A DNA stretch of 64,000 bases from Oceanispirochaeta crateris (lineage in GTDB: Bacteria; Spirochaetota; Spirochaetia; DSM-2461): NCBI RefSeq assembly GCF_008329965.1, contig NZ_CP036150.1, forward strand, positions 682,001 to 746,000, given 5' to 3'. Made by a program: the position numbers and the translations under genes. This document shows, in pieces, positions 1 through 8,063 of this stretch (within the stretch, counting starts at the first letter, position 1; each line of letters begins with the position of its first letter). The notes beneath the pieces are model-generated. The model did not search any database and had not been told where the DNA came from. It saw nothing but the letters and a program-made list of their open reading frames with translations.

Positions 1-417
1 AAAATTCTGAATGTGACGAATCATTTCTAAGGGATAGTCGCGGATAAAAATATGAGTTTTTAAGTACTGGCTGATTTTCTCTTCTTCATTGATATGAAAT
101 AGGCCGTCGAAGTACCATGCCATTTCGGTGGGTATCTCATCTGCCTCAGAAGGTTCTTCAACACGCAGAAACAAGGGAAGTTCCGGTCTGATTTCTTTTA
201 TGCGGACCGATAAATCCTTCCAATTTCCCCTGTTATTCACAAAGATGGCTCCAAGAAGTATGTTTTTATCCAGTATGATATGAATAATCGATGGATCTCC
301 CACAGAACGAATCCCACTGAGATGGTTAGCATCGAAAATTTTTCTCAGTTGTGGAAGAACAGTCATATCCGTATCAAATGTGAGCACCTTGCTCTTGATC
401 ATATTAGTTCTAACCAT
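1..417 (-). CDS. Unknown protein, receiver-like N-terminus, truncated by window edge
   Basis: The reading frame stays open for 139 codons from an ATG at 415-417 to the window edge, so the C-terminus is missing. An AGGGAG ribosome site lies 8 nt before the start. I do not recognise the family. The order of a short beta strand (KVLTFDTDMTVL), a helix and a second hydrophobic strand (NILLGAIFV) resembles a degenerate response-regulator receiver fold. The usual acidic pocket and phospho-Asp are not evident, so this is only a structural guess. It follows the beta-mannosidase gene on the same strand after about 100 nt that hold two overlapping inverted repeats (438-507), so it may be a separately controlled unit. 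Confidence 0.55.
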   Translation of the reverse strand, partial: MVRTNMIKSKVLTFDTDMTVLPQLRKIFDANHLSGIRSVGDPSIIHIILDKNILLGAIFVNNRGNWKDLSVRIKEIRPELPLFLRVEEPSEADEIPTEMAWYFDGLFHINEEEKISQYLKTHIFIRDYPLEMIRHIQNF

Positions 418-437
418 GACTTTTTCTCCCTGAAAAT

Positions 438-507
438 CCTTTATGGATCAATATTCTTACTGAATACTAATCCATAAAGGGTTCCATGGGAATGAGAACT
501 CTTTATG
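438..507 (-). promoter_or_regulatory. Two overlapping, mutually exclusive inverted repeats in a leader
   Basis: CCTTTATGGAT at 438-448 is perfectly complementary to ATCCATAAAGG at 470-480. The segment 473-484 can also pair with 496-507 (CATAAAG.GTTC against GAAC.CTTTATG). Positions 473-480 therefore belong to both stems, and only one can form at a time. The element lies between the beta-mannosidase stop and the ribosome site of the partial gene. There is no long U-run, so a classic terminator is not obvious. An attenuator, an RNA-stability element or overlapping operators are all possible. Confidence 0.45.
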
Positions 508-518
508 TTTAAAATTTA

Positions 519-2948
519 TCAATAACTTTGTCTCAGATGAGTCAGTTCTACTTCCTCCAGTTTTCCTTCTGTTTCATTTCCGGGGGTGTAGTCTACAACC
601 TTGATCTCCCCGGGCATGAGATGGAATCCATTATCCGAAAAAGATCCTCCTTCAGGGCAAGTCAGATACAGGTAAAAGGCAGGTTTGTCCGTCGTCAATT
701 CAATTGTCCGGGTTGTATTGTTTTGAGATTCTCTTCCTCTCATGGAAATCTCTGCGGCTTCGAGAGTACACATTCGGGGAACATCAAAGAGGAGTACGTT
801 GCTTGTTGTACCCGTTTCCCATTCCATTTTCATCTCTAAAAACTCATGTTGTCTTTTTGATTCCTCAGGAAGGTCTGTGCTGTAAAACTGCTTGGAGGAA
901 CGGGGTTCTAAATCAAGATCTCTTGTGAGGGTTTGGATGATCTCTCCCTTAAAGTTCCTGTAGTTCAGGACGGCCCTGGCCTTCACACTGTGATCCTTGT
1001 CATTCATGGCCGCTATTGTTATTTTTCCATCCTTTACCCAGCCTGCAATATGAAGGGGGGCAAAAAATCGGGCGGCACCATAATGCAGCAGTTTCCAGGC
1101 TCCTGTGTAGTCAATGGAGGCCCAGGAGGCAACGGGCCAGTTATCGTTGAGCTGCCAGTACAGAGCTCCCATACAGCTGGGACGGTTGGCTCTCCAATAT
1201 TCTACGGCGGTTTGAATGGCCCAGGCCTGCTGAACCTGACTGAGATACAGAAAATCAGTGAATTTCTGGGGAAACCTAAAATAACGGCTCAGGGTGGATA
1301 TGATGATCTCGTTCCCTTTTAGATTTTTCTGATGATGCATCATTACCGGTGAGGTCACATTCCACTCCTCTTCCGGAGCGTACTCTTTGACTGTATTGAA
1401 GGCAGGAAAAGACTGAAAACCGAATTCACTGCAAAAGCGGGGAAGTATGTCATAGAAGCTTTCAAAGGGTTTTCCTTCATGCCAGACAGACCAGTAGTGC
1501 ATATCACCTCGTGTATCATCATGCCAGCAATCTGAGTAGTCATTTTCTCCACCGCTGGGAGAGCTGGGCCACCATGTATGCCCGGGAGCCAATTCTTTGA
1601 CTGCCTTAGCGATGACACCCTGGTTTAAACGGTCATAATCAATGATGTACAGGTCTCTGTTTTTCCTTGATTCCTCATACCAGGTCAGGGCTCCGACGTC
1701 TTCATTGTTGCCGCAGAACAGGGCCAGGCATGCATGGTTTTTCAGACGTGGGATCTGGGAGCGGACTTCCCTGTCAACGCTGTCGAGAAACTCGGAATTG
1801 GTAGGGTATAAGGAACAGGCAAACATAAAGTCCTGCCACACCAGGAGGCCCAATTGATCACAGAGTTCATAAAATTCCTCTGACTCATACTGACCGCCTC
1901 CCCAGACCCGGAGCATATTCATATGAACTTTAGAGGCTGATTCCAGAAGATTTTGAACCTTGGCCTGATCCTGTCCTGCCGGGAGGGCATCCGTTGGAAT
2001 CCAATTGGCTCCCTTGGCAAAGATGTCCCTACCATTGACCCTAAAGTACATGGAAAGTCCTGTTTCATCCTCCTGATTGATCACCTCAATGGTTCTAAAT
2101 CCGATGTTCAGAGTCTTTTCGCTGTCTCCTACAGAGATCTTCAGGGGATATAGCTTTTGTTCTCCCTCTCCATTGGGCCACCACAGGGAGGGGGATTTTA
2201 TTGTGAGGGTTTTGTCAAAACTTTGCAGTCCCTCTGTCAAATCTGTTGTTTCCCGGAGTTCACAACCGGCCAGGCTCATTATCAGTTCACTTTCCTGGTC
2301 CTTTGCCGAGATGATTTCTCCTCTGACCCTGACTGTCCACTCCTCGCCCTCTGCCTGAAGGTCCGTGTGTATGTTTTCAAGGCGGGTGTCTGAAAAATTA
2401 AGTTCTAACTTTCGGTAGACACCGGAGGTCATCAGGCAGGGACCCCAGTCCCAACCCGCATGGCAGGGTACTTTCCTTAAAAAGTTTCGATGGGGTGAGG
2501 CAACCGGGGCGCTTGTAGTCGGAACAGGGTAGGGGTAGTCTTCTGCCCTGTCACAAGCTGTTTTTTCAGGTGAATCCAGGTAGATACAAATTTTGTTGCT
2601 TCCCTTTTTCAGCGCCTTATCAAGGGGAAAACGGGCGGGAATGAACATGTTGTCACTCCTTCCAATTTCCTGGGAATTCACTTCTACCCTGGCGACTGTA
2701 TCCAAAACTTCCGCATAAAAAGTCTGGAGATTCTCAAAGGATTCTTCTATTTCAATATCTTTTTCCAACACCCAGTCCAATTGATTGACCCACTGGACTT
2801 CCAATTCATTTCGTCCCTTGTAGGGATGGGGAATGATCTTGGCGGCAATGAGGGCCGTAAGGACATCACCCGGGAGTTCTATTTCAGTTTGTATCTTTCC
2901 GTCGGTGGATTTCAGGGACCAGGTCCCGGTCAAATCAATTTTTCTCAT
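519..2948 (-). CDS. Beta-mannosidase, glycoside hydrolase family 2
   Basis: This 809-residue protein has the GH2 architecture: an N-terminal sugar-binding domain (about 1-180), an Ig-like domain (about 190-290) and a TIM barrel (from about 300). Barrel motifs are clear: AKGANWIP at 311-318, RVWGGG at 347-352, GNNE at 413-416 with E416 as expected acid/base, and SEFG at 507-510 with E508 as expected nucleophile. By family it releases mannose from the non-reducing end of beta-mannosides. No signal peptide is seen, so it should be cytoplasmic and act on imported oligosaccharides. An AAGGAAA ribosome site precedes the ATG. It is the last enzyme gene of the ROK/ABC cluster but is separated from the permease gene by an intrinsic terminator, so its expression may depend on readthrough. 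Confidence 0.93.
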   Translation of the reverse strand: MRKIDLTGTWSLKSTDGKIQTEIELPGDVLTALIAAKIIPHPYKGRNELEVQWVNQLDWVLEKDIEIEESFENLQTFYAEVLDTVARVEVNSQEIGRSDNMFIPARFPLDKALKKGSNKICIYLDSPEKTACDRAEDYPYPVPTTSAPVASPHRNFLRKVPCHAGWDWGPCLMTSGVYRKLELNFSDTRLENIHTDLQAEGEEWTVRVRGEIISAKDQESELIMSLAGCELRETTDLTEGLQSFDKTLTIKSPSLWWPNGEGEQKLYPLKISVGDSEKTLNIGFRTIEVINQEDETGLSMYFRVNGRDIFAKGANWIPTDALPAGQDQAKVQNLLESASKVHMNMLRVWGGGQYESEEFYELCDQLGLLVWQDFMFACSLYPTNSEFLDSVDREVRSQIPRLKNHACLALFCGNNEDVGALTWYEESRKNRDLYIIDYDRLNQGVIAKAVKELAPGHTWWPSSPSGGENDYSDCWHDDTRGDMHYWSVWHEGKPFESFYDILPRFCSEFGFQSFPAFNTVKEYAPEEEWNVTSPVMMHHQKNLKGNEIIISTLSRYFRFPQKFTDFLYLSQVQQAWAIQTAVEYWRANRPSCMGALYWQLNDNWPVASWASIDYTGAWKLLHYGAARFFAPLHIAGWVKDGKITIAAMNDKDHSVKARAVLNYRNFKGEIIQTLTRDLDLEPRSSKQFYSTDLPEESKRQHEFLEMKMEWETGTTSNVLLFDVPRMCTLEAAEISMRGRESQNNTTRTIELTTDKPAFYLYLTCPEGGSFSDNGFHLMPGEIKVVDYTPGNETEGKLEEVELTHLRQSY

Positions 2949-2961
2949 TTCAGTTTCCTTT

Positions 2962-2996
2962 CAAATAAAAAAGGCACCGGTAGGTATACCGGTACC
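2962..2996 (-). terminator. Intrinsic terminator between permease and beta-mannosidase genes
   Basis: On the minus strand GGTACCGGTA (2996-2987) pairs with TACCGGTGCC (2982-2973) with one mismatch and a 4-nt loop. It is followed by six U residues (2972-2967) and more U. It lies directly after the permease stop and only about 15 nt before the beta-mannosidase ATG. Confidence 0.75.
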
Positions 2997-3021
2997 AATG
3001 AACATTACATAGATGTTGTCA

Positions 3022-4128
3022 TTAACCTTTAACGGCACCAGCTACGACACCTCTGGTCAGCTGTTTGTTAAAGGCAAAGTAGAGAATCATGACGGGTATG
3101 GTGGCAATGACTAGGGCCGCCAGCTGCCATCCCAACTGTGTACTCGTCAGTGAAGAGAAGGAGAAGACTCCCACGGGGAGTGATTTTGTAAAGTCTGAGC
3201 TGGCCAGTACCAGAACCAGTAGGAATTCATTCCAGATTCCCAGAGCAGAAATGATGCTGATGGTGATCACAACCGGCACGGTCATGGGTAAGATGATGCT
3301 TAGGAACGTCCTAAAGACGGTCGCTCCATCGATGTATGCCGATTCTATTAAACTACTTGGAAGCCCTCTCATAAATTGTGTTGCCAGAAGAACAGAAAGG
3401 GGCATACCAAAGGCTGTGTATACCAGAATGATTCCCAGATGGGTGTCAGTCAAACCAACCTTGGTCAGCATCAAAAATAGCGGAATGATCACCGAATTGA
3501 TGCTGATCAAATAGCCCAGTCCAATGATTCCCATCACGACCATTGAAATCCTCTTAAACTGCATCTTGCTGATGGCAAAGGCTATCATGCAGCCAAGAAT
3601 AACAATGAGGAAGGTGGAAATTCCTGCATAGATGAGGCTGTTAAAAAATTTACCGGCTAGGCCCCCTCTCTCCCAGGCAGAACGGTAGTTAAACCAGATT
3701 GTCTTTCTATGGATAAGCCTCTGCATGGACCGGGGAAGTTCGTTGATGATCAGTTTGTCCCCAGGCTGCCGTGAGGCAATTTCTGGAGGAAGGTCCTCTT
3801 TCAAGAGAAAATGAACCATCAGCCGCCGTGTGGGAGCGATGGTGGTGGACTCAATGATGAGTCGTTCCCGTTTGTCTGTTTTGATATCATAGTCGGGGGT
3901 CACATTTAAAGCGGGAGCAATGACAATGTACTCATCTTCGGCATTGTGGAGCAGATCATAGGGCAGAGCATATATGTCTCTAGTCAGCTCTTCATTGGAC
4001 TTGAAAGATGAATAGAGCATCCAGACTAGAGGAATGATCGTAATCAGTGTCCAAAGTACAAAGACGGAGTAGGATAGAATGGTTCCGGCGATTGTGCCGG
4101 GGGATTTACGACTGACTTCATTTGTCAT
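3022..4128 (-). CDS. Carbohydrate ABC transporter permease, MalG/UgpE type, with large periplasmic insertion
   Basis: This 368-residue inner-membrane protein has the six-helix fold of the second permease of CUT1 sugar transporters. The cytoplasmic loop that contacts the ATPase is present (YIDGATVFRTFLSIILP near residue 265). It is about 85-90 residues longer than usual. The extra segment lies between the first helix and the FNYRSAWERGG region (about residues 50-140), is polar and beta-rich, and should face the periplasm. The start is ATG with GGAG 8 nt upstream, and the gene begins 2 nt after the preceding permease stop, so they are co-translated. No ATPase gene is in the cluster; a shared MsmK/UgpC-type ATPase elsewhere is expected. 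Confidence 0.92.
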   Translation of the reverse strand: MTNEVSRKSPGTIAGTILSYSVFVLWTLITIIPLVWMLYSSFKSNEELTRDIYALPYDLLHNAEDEYIVIAPALNVTPDYDIKTDKRERLIIESTTIAPTRRLMVHFLLKEDLPPEIASRQPGDKLIINELPRSMQRLIHRKTIWFNYRSAWERGGLAGKFFNSLIYAGISTFLIVILGCMIAFAISKMQFKRISMVVMGIIGLGYLISINSVIIPLFLMLTKVGLTDTHLGIILVYTAFGMPLSVLLATQFMRGLPSSLIESAYIDGATVFRTFLSIILPMTVPVVITISIISALGIWNEFLLVLVLASSDFTKSLPVGVFSFSSLTSTQLGWQLAALVIATIPVMILYFAFNKQLTRGVVAGAVKG

Positions 4129-4130
4129 AA

Positions 4131-5045
4131 TCAGTACTCCTCGTTGGCGTTGAGCTTGGAGCCCACAAAATTACTGAATACAATGAGAGCAATGGATATG
4201 GCAACAATGGCGTTGGATATGGCAGAGCCATAGGCAAAGCGCATTTCATTTCTATAATCCTGAAAGGCTGTTTGATACATGAATATGGGTAGTACCATGG
4301 CATTGTTTCGCTGCAAACCCTGTGTTGTCATCGCAAAAATCAGGTCAAAACCCCTCAAGGATCCGGCAATAGCCAGAATGGTCGAGACAACAATGGTTCC
4401 TGTTAATAAGGGTAGAATGACCCGCCCGAAAATTTGAGGTTCCGTCGCACCGTCGATCTTGGCTGCTTCAATCATGTTCAGATTCATTTTTTGAAGGTTT
4501 GCCAAAAAAATAATCATATAAAATCCGGTGTACATCCATATCAGGGCAAACCCGATAGGGTACATAACCGTGTCTGCTTTCAGCATGAGGTCAAACTGAG
4601 CCATGGGGTCCCCTGTGACGATCTGAATCAGTCTGGACGCGGGACCATCTGCAGAAAACATGCGTTTCCAGAGAATCCCGATGACGATGGTGGACAAAAA
4701 TTGGGGTAGAAAGACCATGGATTGAAAAAAAGAAGCTCCTTTTACCTTATTCCTGTAGAGGATATAGGCCAATACAAAGGCTACTGGAATCTGGCCAAAA
4801 ACGGAGACAGCCACAACGATGAGGTTGTTTTTGAGGGAATGCCAGAAATTGGGATCTTCCAACATGGTTTTGTACTGTAAGAATCCGACGAATGACCAGT
4901 CTCCCCCTCTGTTGGGGTTAAAATCTGTAATACTGAGCCACAGTGAGTACAAGACCGGGTAAGCCACAATAAACAGGTACACCAAGAGCCCCGGTGCGAC
5001 CATGCCGATATACACAATGAGTGCTTTTCGATCTCTTCTGTTCAA
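4131..5045 (-). CDS. Carbohydrate ABC transporter permease, MalF/UgpA type
   Basis: This six-helix permease of the CUT1 family carries the coupling loop EAAKIDGATEPQIFGRVI about 90 residues from the C-terminus. It pairs with the MalG-type subunit encoded immediately downstream. I place the start at a TTG (5043-5045), which has AGGAG 7 nt upstream and gives about 304 residues. An upstream in-frame ATG at 5076-5078 would add 11 residues, but it has no nearby ribosome site and sits inside a perfect 11-bp inverted repeat (5066-5099). The substrate is probably a beta-mannoside or related oligosaccharide, judged only from the adjacent beta-mannosidase. Confidence 0.92.
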   Translation of the reverse strand: MNRRDRKALIVYIGMVAPGLLVYLFIVAYPVLYSLWLSITDFNPNRGGDWSFVGFLQYKTMLEDPNFWHSLKNNLIVVAVSVFGQIPVAFVLAYILYRNKVKGASFFQSMVFLPQFLSTIVIGILWKRMFSADGPASRLIQIVTGDPMAQFDLMLKADTVMYPIGFALIWMYTGFYMIIFLANLQKMNLNMIEAAKIDGATEPQIFGRVILPLLTGTIVVSTILAIAGSLRGFDLIFAMTTQGLQRNNAMVLPIFMYQTAFQDYRNEMRFAYGSAISNAIVAISIALIVFSNFVGSKLNANEEY

Positions 5046-5065
5046 TGAAAAACTCCTGAAAGTTA

Positions 5066-5099
5066 CTTGAGGGTTCATCCCGGTGGAGGAACCCTCAAG
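5066..5099 (-). repeat. Perfect 11-bp inverted repeat before permease gene
   Basis: CTTGAGGGTTC (5066-5076) and GAACCCTCAAG (5089-5099) are perfect complements around a 12-nt loop. There is no following U-run, so this looks like an mRNA-stabilising or processing hairpin rather than a terminator. It would sequester the alternative upstream ATG of the permease gene. Confidence 0.6.
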
Positions 5100-5151
5100 C
5101 TTAAATTATCCAGAAGGAAGACTTTGTTGTAAACCTTTCCTCTGGAATAAA

Positions 5152-5171
5152 GGGGATATTTTCATATCCCC
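5152..5171 (-). terminator. Hairpin after the binding-protein gene (possible partial terminator)
   Basis: GGGGATAT (5152-5159) pairs perfectly with ATATCCCC (5164-5171) over a 4-nt loop, 25 nt after the binding-protein stop. On the minus strand it is followed by UUUAUUCC, a weak U-tract. Such hairpins between binding protein and permease genes commonly reduce downstream expression. Confidence 0.5.
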
Positions 5172-5196
5172 GAAAACATTAACAATCTGCTGAACC

Positions 5197-6489
5197 TTAG
5201 CGGAGAAGTCCTTCGACTTCTGCAGCAATCTGCGCAGCCGTAGCCTGTCCGGAAGCAATTTTCTGCATACCCGCATTCAGGGCATCATTGGGTGCTCCGC
5301 TGAGGTAGGCATCAATAACATCGGTATTCAAGGCCTTCTGTGCCAGGGCTACCTTTTCTTTCATGATGGCAGGAAGGTCTGAAGGAACTGTGTAACCCTT
5401 TAAAATTGGCGCTACAATAGCACCGTCTCTGAGTCTCTGAGTTGTTTCAGGTTCACTGTAGAATACACTGAGAAACTTCATGGCTGCATCTTTTACCTCA
5501 GGATCGGCGGCACCGGCTTTTGTCAGACCGTATCCTACCTGGATTGCTGCGGCAACAGAACCATTGGTGCTTGATTTTTCACCGGGCATTTCGGGCCATG
5601 CCATCATAACAGTATTGTCGGAAACCTCGGGATTTTCGATTCCACCGGCTGCCCACTGTCCCTGTACCATGAAAAGTGCTTTCTTGTTGCTGAAATTAGA
5701 GATGTTTGTTCCATAGTCTACAAGAACGGATTTAGAACTGATTACACCGTCATTGACCATCATTTCAATGTATTCAAGGGCGGAAACAAATTCTTTGTCT
5801 GTAAACTTAAACTGACCATCCACGGCCTTGGAAACCCACTGGGGATCTCCGGAAGTTCTGGCGGCCATAACTGACATCAGGCAGGAACCCCATGCCCAGC
5901 CGTCTGCACCATCGATGGAGACCACTTCCAGACCGGCTGCCTTAGCAGCGGGAACCATGGCCTTGAGGTCGGCATAAGTTTTAGGCTGGGAGAAACCAAG
6001 CTCTTCAACAAGGGCTTTGTTCATGTAGAGAACAGTAGTTATATTGGAAGTTCCCAGGGGGATCTCGTAGATTTCACCATTGGGTCCCATGGGGGGAATC
6101 AAATTCAAATCGTAAAAGGAAGAATCGATGATATCTCTATGGTCATACTGCTGTCCTGCTTCTTTCCAGGGAGCACCCCATCGGGCATCGGCACCCATAT
6201 AGGCAAGGTGTGGAACGTCGCCTGATGCGAGTCTGGCAACAACCTTCTGGTGATATGCCTCATCATAAAGCATTTCAAAATCAATCTTGATGTTTGGGTT
6301 GTTTTCGTGGAATGTATTGACGACTCTGACCCAGTTCACTCCTTCTGAGTTGGAGTTGTCTCCATAAGCCATGGTCTTGACAACAACCATTTTGTTTTCT
6401 TCAGCTGCGGCACTGTCTTTGCCTCCTGCAGCAAACAAGGAACCTGCGATTAAGACTGTCATTAATAGAAGTCCAAGCAATTTTTTCAT
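5197..6489 (-). CDS. Extracellular solute-binding protein of carbohydrate ABC transporter
   Basis: This 430-residue protein has a cleavable signal peptide (MKKLLGLLLMTVLIAGSLFA) followed by AGGKDS. The mature region is typical of family 1 sugar-binding proteins: NKMVVVKTMAYGD as the first strand, NIKIDFEMLYDEAYHQK, then hinge segments and an aromatic-rich cleft. There is no lipobox cysteine, so it would be a soluble periplasmic protein. An AGGAGG site 6 nt upstream supports the ATG. The gene lies between the ROK regulator and the two permeases on the same strand. A hairpin after it probably sets a higher level of binding protein than of permease. Confidence 0.92.
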   Translation of the reverse strand: MKKLLGLLLMTVLIAGSLFAAGGKDSAAAEENKMVVVKTMAYGDNSNSEGVNWVRVVNTFHENNPNIKIDFEMLYDEAYHQKVVARLASGDVPHLAYMGADARWGAPWKEAGQQYDHRDIIDSSFYDLNLIPPMGPNGEIYEIPLGTSNITTVLYMNKALVEELGFSQPKTYADLKAMVPAAKAAGLEVVSIDGADGWAWGSCLMSVMAARTSGDPQWVSKAVDGQFKFTDKEFVSALEYIEMMVNDGVISSKSVLVDYGTNISNFSNKKALFMVQGQWAAGGIENPEVSDNTVMMAWPEMPGEKSSTNGSVAAAIQVGYGLTKAGAADPEVKDAAMKFLSVFYSEPETTQRLRDGAIVAPILKGYTVPSDLPAIMKEKVALAQKALNTDVIDAYLSGAPNDALNAGMQKIASGQATAAQIAAEVEGLLR

Positions 6490-6543
6490 AAAAAGCCTCC
6501 TAAAATATTACGGCACATACGGCCGGAATTCCTAAAATAATGC

Positions 6544-6574
6544 TCTGACTGAACTTTTTGTTTCTTCAGTCAGA
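6544..6574. repeat. Perfect 10-bp inverted repeat between ROK and binding-protein genes
   Basis: TCTGACTGAA (6544-6553) and TTCAGTCAGA (6565-6574) are perfect complements with an 11-nt loop. The stem could be a leader hairpin or a weak terminator after the ROK gene. It does not match the ROK operator-like repeat at 7804-7831. Confidence 0.5.
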
Positions 6575-6612
6575 CTCTATGGATCATCGCTCCCTTTAGC
6601 GGGGTCTCCCGG

Positions 6613-7782
6613 TTAAAGTGCGTCATTCCCAACCAGCTCTAGAGAACCGAAACGATGTATGTCTTCGGCATCCAGAACCTCCAAATCTATAAATATCCTG
6701 TTCATGACCAAACCTGCGGCGCCATAGGCTACCGACTTATCACCCAGGGTGGAAAAGCGGACTTCACAGTCTACTTGTTCCTGATATGGCCAGTTTCTAC
6801 TGATTTCTTCATTGAGGATGGTTCGAAAACGTTCTGTCATATGAGGGCCAAGGTCGCCACCTAAAAACACCTGGCTGAGGTTGAAGGTGTTCACAAAAAG
6901 AGCCAGATGTTGTGAGAGTTCCCTGATGAAGCGTTCGATGATTTCGGGTTCTTCGATGATAGGAATATCTCTGGCATAATCTAGTGAAATCTGCCCCGCA
7001 TTGTCCTCTGTATTACAATAAAGGCTTCTGAACTCACCGGCAGAGCAATTCCTTCCATAATAGACCTTTCCATTAAGGGCAATGCCCATTCCAATGGCTG
7101 TCTGCTGGGAAGACTTGGTGAAATCCCTGAATTCAATCAGGCAAAATAGAAAGTTTTTTAGATTCTGTGTCCTATGAAAGGTCAATTCTCCCCAGGCACA
7201 GGAGTTCGCGTCGTTGTCTACATAGACTGGAACCTTAGACTGCAGGGCAATTTCCCGGTATAGGTCAAAGGGTTCTGTAAAATTAAGGGGGATGGATGCC
7301 TTGATGATTCTGTTGGGAGCATCGATGATTCCAGAGACGCCCATGCCTATTCCGATGAGGGGGCGTCCTATCCAGGACAATTCAATTTCAAGTTCAGACT
7401 GGATCTTGAAAAAAACGGTTTTAAAATTATCGGCATTGATTTGAATGGATTCGGTTCTTGAAAAAAGAATATCACCTAAAATGTCCACTGCCACGACAGT
7501 ATAGGATTCGGGCCGTATTTCAAGGCCGAGTATATATCCATAGTTCCTGTTGATTTCTAGCCGTGCAGGTTTTCGACCACCTTGAGGAGTGGAGGGGCCC
7601 TCTGTTGTTTCCAGTACGAGTTTGCTTTCCAGCAATCCCCCAATGATGTTGGTGACCGTCGACTTGTTCAGATCCAGTTTTCTAGAAAGATCTACCCTGG
7701 AAATTGACCTTGCGGTCCATATCTCTCTGATTATTCGGGAGGTGTTGACTATTCTATTTCTTCTGACAGCATTCAGCTTCAA
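6613..7782 (-). CDS. ROK-family transcriptional repressor
   Basis: This is a NagC/XylR-type regulator with an N-terminal winged helix-turn-helix (RNRIVNTSRIIREIW, then SRVDLSRKLDLNKSTVTNII) followed by a ROK sugar-binding fold (GYILGLEIRPES; GIGMGVSGIID; VYVDNDANSCAWGE). The zinc-binding CxCGxxGCxE motif of active ROK kinases and NagC-like proteins is absent: the region after AGEFRS has a single Cys and no CxCG. It is probably a pure repressor. I place the start at a TTG (7780-7782) with AAGGAGG 5 nt upstream, giving about 389 residues. A longer frame starting at 7827 would begin inside the operator-like repeat and has no ribosome site. It heads the sugar cluster and probably autoregulates. 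Confidence 0.88.
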   Translation of the reverse strand: MKLNAVRRNRIVNTSRIIREIWTARSISRVDLSRKLDLNKSTVTNIIGGLLESKLVLETTEGPSTPQGGRKPARLEINRNYGYILGLEIRPESYTVVAVDILGDILFSRTESIQINADNFKTVFFKIQSELEIELSWIGRPLIGIGMGVSGIIDAPNRIIKASIPLNFTEPFDLYREIALQSKVPVYVDNDANSCAWGELTFHRTQNLKNFLFCLIEFRDFTKSSQQTAIGMGIALNGKVYYGRNCSAGEFRSLYCNTEDNAGQISLDYARDIPIIEEPEIIERFIRELSQHLALFVNTFNLSQVFLGGDLGPHMTERFRTILNEEISRNWPYQEQVDCEVRFSTLGDKSVAYGAAGLVMNRIFIDLEVLDAEDIHRFGSLELVGNDAL

Positions 7783-7803
7783 CGGAACCTCCTTTTGAAT
7801 CAT

Positions 7804-7831
7804 TTGGTTGGTTGCGCTATGAACCAACCAA
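7804..7831. promoter_or_regulatory. Probable operator: perfect 10-bp inverted repeat at ROK gene start of transcription
   Basis: TTGGTTGGTT (7804-7813) is perfectly repeated in inverted form as AACCAACCAA (7822-7831), with an 8-nt centre. It lies just downstream of the predicted -10 element, where a bound repressor would block initiation. ROK regulators commonly bind such dyads, so autoregulation is the simplest reading. Confidence 0.6.
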
Positions 7832-7835
7832 GCTC

Positions 7836-7864
7836 ATTCTTACATGAGATTTATAGTTCGTCAA
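7836..7864 (-). promoter_or_regulatory. Promoter of ROK gene
   Basis: On the minus strand TTGACG (7864-7859) is followed after 16 nt by TAAGAA (7842-7837), or AAGAAT at 17 nt spacing. The inverted repeat at 7804-7831 begins 5 nt downstream. Confidence 0.55.
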
Positions 7865-7995
7865 CATTTAAGTTATAAAAACATCCTATAGTTGGATTAT
7901 AGCCGTGTTTTATACTCATTAATTCAAAAGGATAGTTTATTTAACGTTTTAACCAGTATTTTCTTCGATGTGGGTAGGGGATTTCTGCGAAGGTT

Positions 7996-8007
7996 GAGGA
8001 TATCCTC
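7996..8007. repeat. 12-bp perfect palindrome in intergenic region
   Basis: GAGGATATCCTC lies in the 280-nt region between the ROK gene start and the 3' end of the HAD nucleotidase gene. No coding frame is seen there. A weak hairpin (CCCC/GGGG around 8037-8049) could end the nucleotidase transcript. The role of the palindrome is unknown. Confidence 0.3.
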
Positions 8008-8063
8008 GACGGCTAGCTGCTTTTGCCAGGTATAACCCCGTACAGGGGCAGGAAATCTGAGCT

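Noticed and set aside
528-839. Open frames antisense to the beta-mannosidase
   Set aside because: Low-complexity Cys/Phe-rich translations typical of reverse-complement shadows.
7783-7827. Longer ROK protein beginning at 7827
   Set aside because: It would start inside the perfect operator-like repeat with no ribosome site, while TTG at 7782 has AAGGAGG 5 nt upstream.
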